Positions 1-6,128 of a stretch of 6,210 nucleotides of DNA are shown here, one piece after another. The position numbers were made by a program, and so were the translations under genes. A model generated the notes under the pieces. That model had not been told where the DNA came from. It saw only the letters and a program-made list of their open reading frames with translations, and made no database searches. Where the stretch lies: the NCBI GenBank assembly GCA_905205855.1, contig CAJLFL010000117.1:1-6210 (forward strand), read 5' to 3'. Source of the DNA: an uncultured Eubacteriales bacterium (GTDB lineage Bacteria; Bacillota; Clostridia; Monoglobales; Monoglobaceae). Position 1 is the first letter of the stretch, and every line of letters starts with the position of its first letter.

Positions 1-2
1 TG

Positions 3-203
3 ATATTCGGTACCTGTAGGTGCGTCTGTTGCCGCGTAATTGTCGACGGAGAAACAAAGTTTGCCTGTGTTGATGGTCCGGATTTTGACGGTCATCTTGT
101 GGACTTAGATACAGCTATACGCCGAAGCAGAATGTTTGCAGAGGGCGAAAAACGTTCCCGCGAGGAGCATAAATGCAGAATGGAGGGAATGAACAATGCC
201 TAA
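3..203 (+). CDS. nfnA: NfnA (small Nfn subunit, NAD-linked FAD / [2Fe-2S] protein), C-terminal fragment
   Basis: Only the last 66 codons are inside the window; the gene starts upstream. The frame reads GETKFACVDGPDFDGH and ends at TAA 201-203. This is the C-terminal iron-sulfur segment of the ferredoxin-NADP reductase / dihydroorotate dehydrogenase electron-transfer family (the PyrK-like small Nfn subunit, also annotated as sulfide dehydrogenase beta or ferredoxin-NADP reductase alpha). Three cysteines, at codons 21-23, 30-32 and 66-68, keep the family's C-x2-C-x11-C spacing. In known NfnA proteins the first [2Fe-2S] ligand is an Asp five residues before the first of these Cys; here that position (codon 6-8) is Phe, and nearby conserved glycines are also changed (see findings). 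The partner subunit follows with an 8-nt overlap, which makes the assignment firm despite the short length. In the Nfn complex this subunit binds NAD(H) and passes electrons to the large subunit in the cytoplasm. Confidence 0.85.
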   Translation: MFGTCRCVCCRVIVDGETKFACVDGPDFDGHLVDLDTAIRRSRMFAEGEKRSREEHKCRMEGMNNA

Positions 204-1587
204 TATGTCACAGACAAAGGTTGCCATGCCTGAACAGGAGCCTAATGTCAGAAATAAGAATTTTCTGGAGGTTTCCTCCGGATATACCGAGGAAATGGCA
301 ATAGAAGAAGCAACAAGATGTTTAAATTGTAAACACAGACCTTGTATGGGCGGATGTCCCGTTATGGTTAAAATACCTGAGTTTATAGAGCTTGTTGCTG
401 CCGGAAAGTTTGAGGACGCATACAATAAGATTCAGGAAACAAGTTCATTGCCGGCGGTTTGCGGCAGAGTATGTCCGCAGGAAAACCAGTGTGAGAAATA
501 TTGCGTACGCGGCATTAAGGGCGAGCCGGTCGGAATCGGACGTCTTGAGCGTTTCGTTGCGGACTGGTATATGAAAAACGGAAGCGGAAAACAGGACAAG
601 CCTGTTTTAAACGGCAAGAAAGTAGCTGTTGTGGGCGCAGGTCCTTCAGGACTTACCTGTGCCGGTGATTTGGCAAAGCGCGGATATGAAGTAACTGTTT
701 TTGAGGCATTTCATACTCCGGGCGGTGTCTTGGTTTATGGTATACCGGAGTTCCGTCTGCCTAAGGATATAGTAAAAGCCGAAATCAAAAAGCTTGAGGA
801 GCTTGGCGTAAAAATTATGACAGACATGGTTATCGGTAGGGTTTTGTCGGTTCAGGAACTTATGGATGAAGAAGGCTTTGACGCTCTGTTTATCGGTACA
901 GGTGCGCGACTTCCGAGTTTTATGGTGATTCAGGGCGAGAACCTTAACGGTTTGTATTCAGCAAATGAATTTCTGACCAGAATCAATCTAATGAAGGCGT
1001 ATAAATTTCCGGAATATGATACACCAATATCGCTTAGCAAAAATGTTGTGGTTGTCGGCGGCGGAAATGTTGCTATGGATGCTGCACGCAGTGCAAAAAG
1101 ACTCGGTGCAGAGAATGTGACGATTGTTTATCGTCGCAGCGAGGAGGAAATGCCGGCACGGCGAGAAGAAGTACATCACGCAAAGGAGGAAGGCATAGAG
1201 TTCAGCTTGCTTTGCAATCCGGTTAAAATACATGGTACGGAGGACGGTTGGGCATCTGAGGTTGAGTGCATAAGAATGGAACTCGGCGAGGCTGACGCTT
1301 CGGGACGCCGCAGACCTGTTGCGGTTGACGGCAGCGAGTTCAATATCAAGGCGGAAACCGTTATAATTGCTATCGGTCAAAGTCCGAATCCTTTGATAAA
1401 AAATACAACTCCGGATCTTGAAACCAACAAACGCGGTTGTATTGTTGTAAAAGACAGTACCGGCGCGACTTCAAAGCAGGGAGTATACGCCGGCGGAGAT
1501 GCGGTTACCGGAGCTGCAACCGTTATTTTGGCTATGGGCGCAGGAAAAGATGCTGCTGCCGCTATAGACGAATATCTTAATAAATAG
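196..1587 (+). CDS. nfnB: NfnB (large Nfn subunit, NADPH- and ferredoxin-linked flavoprotein; GltA/GltD-like)
   Basis: This 463-residue cytoplasmic flavoprotein belongs to the glutamate-synthase small-subunit-like family, often labelled gltA (homotetrameric NADPH glutamate synthase). The cysteine-rich N-terminus has C42-x2-C45-x4-C50-x3-C54 and C89-x3-C93-x5-C99-x3-C103, which fits the two [4Fe-4S] clusters of the family. The FAD-binding Rossmann motif GAGPSG lies at 147-152. A second dinucleotide motif, GGGNVA at 288-293 followed by VYRRS at 311-315, fits NADP(H) binding. The C-terminal FAD motif GVYAGGDAV spans 429-437. The start at 196 is supported by GGAGGG at 182-187 (8-nt spacing) and by the MPNMS opening that I recall as common in the family; the ATG at 205 is less likely. 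It overlaps nfnA by 8 nt, implying translational coupling. No GOGAT large subunit is present in the window and nfnA is adjacent. Its likely role is therefore electron-bifurcating NADH-dependent reduced ferredoxin:NADP+ oxidoreductase, not glutamate synthesis by itself. The family is certain; the Nfn role is inferred from the neighbour. Confidence 0.93.
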   Translation: MPNMSQTKVAMPEQEPNVRNKNFLEVSSGYTEEMAIEEATRCLNCKHRPCMGGCPVMVKIPEFIELVAAGKFEDAYNKIQETSSLPAVCGRVCPQENQCEKYCVRGIKGEPVGIGRLERFVADWYMKNGSGKQDKPVLNGKKVAVVGAGPSGLTCAGDLAKRGYEVTVFEAFHTPGGVLVYGIPEFRLPKDIVKAEIKKLEELGVKIMTDMVIGRVLSVQELMDEEGFDALFIGTGARLPSFMVIQGENLNGLYSANEFLTRINLMKAYKFPEYDTPISLSKNVVVVGGGNVAMDAARSAKRLGAENVTIVYRRSEEEMPARREEVHHAKEEGIEFSLLCNPVKIHGTEDGWASEVECIRMELGEADASGRRRPVAVDGSEFNIKAETVIIAIGQSPNPLIKNTTPDLETNKRGCIVVKDSTGATSKQGVYAGGDAVTGAATVILAMGAGKDAAAAIDEYLNK

Positions 1588-1610
1588 AGAAAAATTAAAT
1601 AATAATATAT

Positions 1611-1629
1611 AAAGGAGTAGTGATTCACT
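1611..1629 (+). promoter_or_regulatory. gdhA ribosome-binding site with a palindrome in the spacer
   Basis: AAAGGAG at 1611-1617 is the Shine-Dalgarno site for gdhA. The spacing to ATG 1630 is 12 nt, longer than at the other genes here (6 to 10 nt). The spacer is almost wholly an odd palindrome, TAGTGATTCACTA (1618-1630), with 6-nt arms around a central T. In RNA it could form a 5-bp stem with a 3-nt loop. The rest of the 42-nt gap after nfnB is A/T-rich. I find no convincing -35/-10 pair there, so gdhA is probably co-transcribed with nfnAB. Confidence 0.6.
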
Positions 1630-2976
1630 ATGGCACTTAAAAATGCATATCTTAAAAAGGTTTTTGATCAAGTTCAAAAACGTGACGGAAATGAGCCGGA
1701 GTTCCTGCAGGCTGTTGAGGAAGTATTGGAATCCTTAGAGCCGGTTATGGATAAGCACCCCGAATACGAGGCTGCCGGTCTTATGGAACGCTTGGTAGAG
1801 CCTGAAAGAGTTATCTCATTCCGTGTTCCGTGGGTTGATGACAACGGTAAAACTCAGGTTAACCGCGGTTACAGAGTTCAGTTCAACAGCGCAATAGGTC
1901 CGTATAAAGGCGGCTTGCGTCTGCATCCGTCAGTATATCCCGGTATCATTAAGTTTTTGGGCTTTGAGCAGATATTTAAAAACTCTCTTACCGGACTTCC
2001 TATCGGCGGAGGCAAGGGTGGTTCAGACTTCGATCCTAAGGGTAAGTCCGACGGCGAGGTTATGCGTTTTTGCCAGAGCTTTATGACAGAGTTGTCTAAG
2101 CATATCGGTGCGGATACTGATGTTCCTGCCGGTGATATAGGTGTCGGCGGCCGTGAAATCGGATACCTTTTCGGACAGTATAAGCGTCTGAGAAACGAAT
2201 TTACTGGCGTTCTGACAGGTAAAGGTCTTACATGGGGCGGAAGCCTTGCAAGAACAGAGGCTACAGGCTATGGCTTGTGCTACTTTACCAATGCAATGCT
2301 TAAAGCAGCAGGAAAGTCATTCGAGGGCAAAACTGTTGTAATTTCCGGTTCCGGTAATGTTGCTATTTATGCAAACGAAAAGGCAACGGAATTTGGTGCA
2401 AAGGTTGTTGCTATGTCTGATTCCAATGGCTATGTTTATGACAAGAACGGAATTGACCTCAAAACCGTTAAACAGCTTAAAGAGGTTGAGAGAAAGAGAA
2501 TCAAGGAGTACATAAATGTACATCCTGACGCTGAATATCATGAAGGCTGTAGCGGTATCTGGAATGTCAAGTGTGACATTGCTCTGCCGTGTGCAACTCA
2601 GAACGAGCTTGATATAGACGGAGCAAAGGCTCTTATCGCAAACGGCTGCTTTGCTGTTGCAGAGGGCGCAAACATGCCGTCAACTCCTGAGGCTATAGCT
2701 GCAATTCAGGAGGCAGGTCTGTTGTTTGGACCGGCAAAGGCTGCAAATGCGGGCGGTGTTGCAACATCTGCTTTGGAAATGAGCCAGAACAGTATGCGTT
2801 ATTCATGGAAGTTTGAAGAAGTTGACGCTAAACTGAAGGATATTATGGAGGATATATTTGAAAAGGTAAGCAATGCTGCTGCCGAGTACGGCATGGAGGG
2901 CAACTATGTTGCCGGTGCAAATATTGCCGGATTCAAGAAGGTTGCAGATGCAATGATGGCACACGGTATCGTTTAA
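1630..2976 (+). CDS. gdhA: Glutamate dehydrogenase, class I hexameric, probably NADP-specific
   Basis: It catalyses the reversible reductive amination of 2-oxoglutarate with ammonium to L-glutamate in the cytoplasm. At 448 residues it has the normal length of the ~50-kDa hexameric bacterial enzyme. The catalytic-site residues known from Clostridium symbiosum GDH appear with a constant +4 offset. They are K93 (PYKGGLR), K117 (FKNSL), catalytic K129 (GGGKGGSDFDP) and D169 (DVPAGD). The coenzyme domain has GSGNVA at 240-245. After the second strand comes S263-D264-S265, resembling NADP-dependent GDHs such as the E. coli enzyme (SDS) rather than the NAD-dependent C. symbiosum form (SGP). NADP specificity is therefore inferred. 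The substrate-domain motif EMSQNS and the C-terminal VAGANIAGF segment are intact, with no truncation or frameshift. It sits 42 nt after nfnB, so the NADPH supplied by Nfn could drive ammonium assimilation, or the pair could work in reverse during glutamate oxidation. Confidence 0.97.
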   Translation: MALKNAYLKKVFDQVQKRDGNEPEFLQAVEEVLESLEPVMDKHPEYEAAGLMERLVEPERVISFRVPWVDDNGKTQVNRGYRVQFNSAIGPYKGGLRLHPSVYPGIIKFLGFEQIFKNSLTGLPIGGGKGGSDFDPKGKSDGEVMRFCQSFMTELSKHIGADTDVPAGDIGVGGREIGYLFGQYKRLRNEFTGVLTGKGLTWGGSLARTEATGYGLCYFTNAMLKAAGKSFEGKTVVISGSGNVAIYANEKATEFGAKVVAMSDSNGYVYDKNGIDLKTVKQLKEVERKRIKEYINVHPDAEYHEGCSGIWNVKCDIALPCATQNELDIDGAKALIANGCFAVAEGANMPSTPEAIAAIQEAGLLFGPAKAANAGGVATSALEMSQNSMRYSWKFEEVDAKLKDIMEDIFEKVSNAAAEYGMEGNYVAGANIAGFKKVADAMMAHGIV

Positions 2977-2994
2977 TAACAGACAATCTTTCGG

Positions 2995-3026
2995 CGCTGC
3001 CGGGGCATGTATATGCTTCGGCAGCG
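2995..3026 (+). other. Hairpin 1: 14-bp stem, 4-nt loop, after gdhA
   Basis: The left arm CGCTGCCGGGGCAT (2995-3008) pairs without any gap with ATGCTTCGGCAGCG (3013-3026) around the loop GTAT. Twelve pairs are Watson-Crick and two are G-U (3003-3018 and 3004-3017). The wobbles are pairs only in RNA read from the + strand; on the other strand they would be C-A mismatches. This points to an RNA hairpin rather than a DNA operator. It begins 18 nt after the gdhA stop. The bases that follow (GACGCTCCTTG) are not U-rich, so a standard intrinsic terminator is not supported. It could protect the gdhA mRNA 3' end, be a processing site, or be part of a larger leader structure together with hairpin 2. 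Confidence 0.8.
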
Positions 3027-3027
3027 G

Positions 3028-3081
3028 ACGCTCCTTGATAATTCCCCGGATACTGTCAAAAGAGGAATTTTCAAGGATCGT
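3028..3081 (+). other. Hairpin 2: 18-nt arms (16 paired), 18-nt loop, just before the Nudix gene RBS
   Basis: The left arm ACGCTCCTTGATAATTCC (3028-3045) pairs with GGAATTTTCAAGGATCGT (3064-3081). Sixteen of 18 positions pair; the mismatches are C3031/T3078 and T3039/T3070. A G-U pair, 3027/3082, can extend the base. The loop is 3046-3063 and starts CCGGATACTG. The structure starts one base after hairpin 1 and ends one base before the AAAAGGAGG site of the Nudix gene, so it lies in that gene's 5' leader. No U-tract follows. Its function is unknown; a leader control element, RNase site or protein-binding site are all possible. I recognise no known riboswitch or T-box in it. Confidence 0.75.
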
Positions 3082-3082
3082 T

Positions 3083-3091
3083 AAAAGGAGG
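3083..3091 (+). promoter_or_regulatory. Ribosome-binding site fixing the Nudix gene start at ATG 3101
   Basis: AAAAGGAGG is a near-perfect Shine-Dalgarno site with 9-nt spacing to ATG 3101. It decides between that start and a longer reading frame that could begin at TTG 3035. The longer form would put codons through hairpin 2 and the RBS itself and has no SD site. The ATG at 3094 is out of frame and leads to a stop after five codons. Confidence 0.85.
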
Positions 3092-3100
3092 ATATGTTAT

Positions 3101-3637
3101 ATGGTATTTGAAGAAAAAACCGTTTCATCAAAGGAAATATATAAAGGCAGGATTATTACTGTTAAGGTTGAGGAAGTTGAAATGCCGGACGGCAAGCTTG
3201 CTTCGAGAGAAATCGTAAAGCATCCGGGCGGTGTCGGTGTTGTTGCTTTGACGGACGATAATAAAATAATTATGGTAAAGCAGTACCGAAAGCCTCTTGA
3301 TGAATCTATATACGAAATACCGGCAGGAAAAATGGATAACGGAGAGGAGCACAAAATCTGCGGTATAAGAGAGCTTGAGGAGGAAACAGGGTATAAAGCC
3401 GAAAAATTTGAGTATCTTGGTTTTATTTATCCGTCACCCGGATTTACGGACGAGGTTACGCATATTTATCTTGCAACAGGACTGTATCAGGGACAGGCAC
3501 ACCTTGATCCGGACGAGTTTTTAGATACGGTCAAGATACCGCTTGACGAGGTTGTTGAACGTATAATGAATAATGAAATCTCTGACGCAAAAACGGTTGT
3601 AGGTGTCTTAAAAGCAATAAAGCGGTTAAATGCGTAG
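3101..3637 (+). CDS. Nudix hydrolase, ADP-ribose pyrophosphatase type
   Basis: This 178-residue protein probably hydrolyses ADP-ribose to AMP and ribose 5-phosphate, removing a reactive by-product of NAD turnover in the cytoplasm. The Nudix box is complete at residues 76-98, matching Gx5Ex7REUxEExGU: G76, E82, then R90-E91-L92, E94-E95, G97-Y98. These acidic residues bind the catalytic metal ions. The N-terminal half has the usual opening of the family (YKGRIITVKVEEVEMPDG and VKQYRKP). After the box, YPSPGFTDE (110-118) places P113 sixteen residues past G97, the spacing typical of ADP-ribose pyrophosphatases (NudF type). The start at 3101 rests on the strong RBS. A 14-nt gap leads to zapA, so the two are probably co-transcribed. 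The exact substrate within the Nudix family is an inference from these motifs. Confidence 0.93.
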   Translation: MVFEEKTVSSKEIYKGRIITVKVEEVEMPDGKLASREIVKHPGGVGVVALTDDNKIIMVKQYRKPLDESIYEIPAGKMDNGEEHKICGIRELEEETGYKAEKFEYLGFIYPSPGFTDEVTHIYLATGLYQGQAHLDPDEFLDTVKIPLDEVVERIMNNEISDAKTVVGVLKAIKRLNA

Positions 3638-3651
3638 AAAGGAAGATTGCC

Positions 3652-4041
3652 ATGGATAATAAGCGTGTAGAAGTAAAAATCAATAATGTTGAATATACGC
3701 TGGTTACCAACGAAACAGAGGAATATGTGCAAAGAGTTGCGCTTCAGGTAAACAAGCGCATGGCGCAGATTCAGGAAGAAAACAAGCAGCTAAGTACTGC
3801 CATGACCGCTGTTTTGGCAGCAATAAATAGTGCTGATGACTTGCTTAAAAATAAAGAGGTGCTTGATAATATCCGTGCTGAGCTTAAAAAATATATGGAA
3901 GAATCAAGACTGAACGGCGAGGAACTTGCTGAGAAAAAGCTGGAAGTTGAAAAGATGAAAGAGGATATTCATAAGCTTCAGATTGAACTTGCCAAAAAAG
4001 AAACAGAGCTGTCGGCGGCACGTCGTATACAACGACCGTAA
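3652..4041 (+). CDS. zapA: Cell division protein ZapA
   Basis: This small 129-residue cytoplasmic protein of the ZapA family binds FtsZ and promotes bundling and stability of the division ring. The N-terminal segment, residues 1-35 (MDNKRVEVKINNVEYTLV and following), has the short beta/alpha ZapA pattern. It is followed by VNKRMAQIQEENKQLSTAMTA and the LAAINSADDLLK helix, typical of the family's dimer/tetramer part. From about residue 60 to 125 the protein is rich in Lys, Glu and Leu and reads as one long coiled coil, as expected. There is no signal peptide or membrane segment. The SD-like AGGAAG at 3640-3645 has 6-nt spacing to ATG 3652. Family members vary in the length of the C-terminal coil, so 129 residues is unremarkable. 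It is followed 26 nt later by the U32 gene, a neighbourhood I recall as common in Bacillota. Confidence 0.88.
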   Translation: MDNKRVEVKINNVEYTLVTNETEEYVQRVALQVNKRMAQIQEENKQLSTAMTAVLAAINSADDLLKNKEVLDNIRAELKKYMEESRLNGEELAEKKLEVEKMKEDIHKLQIELAKKETELSAARRIQRP

Positions 4042-4067
4042 AATGTCTGAAAATAGGAGTTTTTATA

Positions 4068-6128
4068 ATGGAATTATTAGCACCGGCAGGTAATATGGAA
4101 TGTCTAAAAGCCGCTGTTTCCTGCGGTGCGGATGCAGTATATTTTGCGGGTAAAAGCTTTGGCGCACGCAGCTATGCGGATAATTTTTCCGTTACGGAAA
4201 TCTATGATGCGGCACAATATTGCAGGCTTCGCGGTGTCAAAAGCTATGTGACCGTGAATACAGTTGTTTTTGACCGTGAGAGGAAAGAACTTAACGATTA
4301 TATATATCATTTGGCAGATGCCGGTGTGGACGGCGTTATTGTTCAGGATATAGGCGTGATTGACAGTTTCAGTAAGATTTGCCCGGATATGGACATTCAT
4401 GCCAGTACTCAAATGACAATTCATAATACAGACGGTGTGCGTGCGCTTGAAAAAATGGGAATAAAACGTGCAGTTCTCGCCCGTGAACTTTCTGAAGAAG
4501 AAATCAGGAATATTTCAGATAACACAGATATAGAGCTTGAAATATTTGTGCACGGTGCAATGTGCATGAGTTATTCAGGTCAATGCCTGATGAGCAGCGC
4601 CCTCGGAGGCAGAAGCGGCAACCGTGGTATGTGTGCTCAACCGTGTCGTTTAGGCTACAGCGCTGAAATGAATCGGACAAAGAAATCATATCTCAGTCTT
4701 AAAGATATGTCACTTATCTACCATCTTGATAAGCTGCGCGATATGGGAGTTGCCTCGCTTAAAATTGAGGGAAGAATGAAAGGCGCAGACTATGTTTCGG
4801 AGGCGGTAAGTGTATTCCGTGCGTGTATCGACAGAGGCTGCCGGGCAACGGCGGAGGAAAAAGATAGGCTTAACAGAGTTTTTTATCGCGGCGGTCTGAC
4901 CGATGGGTATTTTGTAAATAAAAAGGGACCTGAAATGTTTGCGTTTGATAAGCCGGATAACCCATATGAAAAAACGAACGATACGACTTATAATGACGCA
5001 GATGATAAGCGCACGAAAATCAAGTGTTCTGCAGTGTTTGCTGAGGGCGAAAAACCGATAATTGAACTTGAAGGTTTGGAATGTAAAGTAAAGTGTACTG
5101 CGAATGAAATACTTGAAAAAGCGGAAAAAAATCCGGCAGATATTGACAAAATAAAAATGAACCTTTGCAAAACCGGAGGAACAGCATTTGTTTTTCATAA
5201 TCCCGAAATATGTCTTAAAGGAAATCCTTTCGTGCCGATAAAGGTGATTAACGAGCTGCGACGAGAGGCGATAGCATTGCTTGTATCCGAGGTTTCCGTT
5301 AAGGCTAAAAAGGAAACCATACGCTTGCCGCTTTGTGTAGAAAATAAAAATGTTGTTGATGGATTTTCCTTTACAGCATCTGTTAACTCAATTGAGCAAT
5401 ACAAGGCACTGAAGGAATTTCCGTTTAAAAAAATTGATGTGCCGGTATGGCTGATAGAGAAATATCCGGATGCTTTTTCGGATGATGCCGAGAGAATAGT
5501 TATTAACCCCGGAGTTATATGCAAGGACAGAGCAATGCAAAAGCTGGCAGTTTGTCTTGAAAAGCTGGAGCAATACGGATATAAAAATTTGAGAGCGGAA
5601 AATATAGCTTGGCTTAAAGAAGTAAACAGGTTTTCTGTTCTTGGCGGATTTCGTATGAATATAACAAATTCTGCTGCGTTAAAGGCATTATCTGCCGCCG
5701 GGCTTAAAACAGTATGTCTTTCACCTGAGCTGAACATTGCTCAAATACGTGATATAGAAAAGTGTGTACCTGCCGAGGCTGTTATATACGGACATTTGCC
5801 GCTCATGCTTACTGAAAACTGTGTGTTAAAAAATATGAAAAAATGTCCGTGCAGCGGAACAGGCAGAATATATGACAGAAAAAATAAATGCTTTTATGTA
5901 TTACGTGACGGACAGGAATGCAGAAATATTATATTGAACAGTGTGCCGATATATATGGGTGATAGACTTGGTGACATAAAGCGTGCCGGCGTATCATTGG
6001 GGCAGCTGATGTTTACAATAGAAAATGCTGCAGAAACAGAAGAAATTTGCAGGGTGTATTTTGACGGACGTAAATACACAGGTGACTATACAAGATTACA
6101 TTTTTACAAAGGAGTTTTGCAAAGATGA
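4068..6128 (+). CDS. Long U32-family protein, RlhA-like (probable RNA hydroxylase, commonly named peptidase U32)
   Basis: This is a 686-residue cytoplasmic protein of the U32 family. The N-terminal core opens with MELLAPAGNMECLKAAVSCG and carries the signature FVHGAMCMSYSGQC (H162, C166, C173) followed by C189 and C193 in RGMCAQPCR. Four such cysteines are conserved in the family. The middle part, about residues 370-500, fits the collagenase-like domain found only in long members. The C-terminal part has another cysteine group, C585, C593, C595, C608 and C618, before NSVPIYMGDRL, and ends with YTRLHFYKG. Known relatives: E. coli RlhA (YdcP, about 650 residues) hydroxylates C2501 of 23S rRNA, while the shorter TrhP proteins act on tRNA uridine 34. 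By length and domain layout this one is RlhA-like, but the target RNA is inferred. The start is supported by AGGAG at 4055-4059 with 8-nt spacing. The stop overlaps the dut start (ATGA), suggesting translational coupling. Confidence 0.9.
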   Translation: MELLAPAGNMECLKAAVSCGADAVYFAGKSFGARSYADNFSVTEIYDAAQYCRLRGVKSYVTVNTVVFDRERKELNDYIYHLADAGVDGVIVQDIGVIDSFSKICPDMDIHASTQMTIHNTDGVRALEKMGIKRAVLARELSEEEIRNISDNTDIELEIFVHGAMCMSYSGQCLMSSALGGRSGNRGMCAQPCRLGYSAEMNRTKKSYLSLKDMSLIYHLDKLRDMGVASLKIEGRMKGADYVSEAVSVFRACIDRGCRATAEEKDRLNRVFYRGGLTDGYFVNKKGPEMFAFDKPDNPYEKTNDTTYNDADDKRTKIKCSAVFAEGEKPIIELEGLECKVKCTANEILEKAEKNPADIDKIKMNLCKTGGTAFVFHNPEICLKGNPFVPIKVINELRREAIALLVSEVSVKAKKETIRLPLCVENKNVVDGFSFTASVNSIEQYKALKEFPFKKIDVPVWLIEKYPDAFSDDAERIVINPGVICKDRAMQKLAVCLEKLEQYGYKNLRAENIAWLKEVNRFSVLGGFRMNITNSAALKALSAAGLKTVCLSPELNIAQIRDIEKCVPAEAVIYGHLPLMLTENCVLKNMKKCPCSGTGRIYDRKNKCFYVLRDGQECRNIILNSVPIYMGDRLGDIKRAGVSLGQLMFTIENAAETEEICRVYFDGRKYTGDYTRLHFYKGVLQR
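6108..6114 (+). promoter_or_regulatory. Ribosome-binding site for dut, inside the U32 gene
   Basis: AAAGGAG lies within the last codons of the upstream gene. It is 10 nt from ATG 6125 and 16 nt from the next in-frame ATG at 6131. The spacing favours 6125 as the start, adding Met-Lys before the MKIKYL that resembles the usual family opening. Confidence 0.7.

Noticed and set aside
105..425. Minus-strand open frames here and opposite the other genes (for example 988-1380, 4710-5198, 5195-5737)
   Set aside because: They lie wholly or almost wholly opposite well-supported genes, have no SD sites or recognisable motifs, and their composition follows the complementary coding frame.
1580..1610. AT-rich gap after nfnB with TAATAT (1603-1608) as a possible gdhA promoter
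   Set aside because: No -35-like sequence stands at the right distance; low complexity alone produces such -10 matches.
3035..3063. TTGATA (3035-3040) as a -35 promoter box for the Nudix operon
   Set aside because: There is no acceptable -10 box 16 to 18 bp downstream (AAAAGA and neighbours), and the bases are part of the hairpin 2 arm.
3007..3084. A 25-codon open frame (ATG 3007 to TAA 3082) lying across both hairpins, ending just before the Nudix RBS, as a possible leader peptide
   Set aside because: It has no proper Shine-Dalgarno site (only GGGG, one base before the ATG, or seven before the in-frame ATG at 3013), and its start lies inside the hairpin 1 stem. The codons are explained by the hairpin arms. 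No repeated regulatory codons are visible.
3035..3100. N-terminal extension of the Nudix protein by 22 residues from TTG 3035
   Set aside because: It would translate the second hairpin and the strong RBS itself, has no SD site, and is not part of the usual family N-terminus. ATG 3101 has a near-perfect RBS at 9 nt.
4186..4200. 15-nt odd palindrome TTTCCGTTACGGAAA inside the U32 gene
   Set aside because: It is fully coding (N-F-S-V-T-E), isolated, and one match of this arm length is not surprising in 6 kb.
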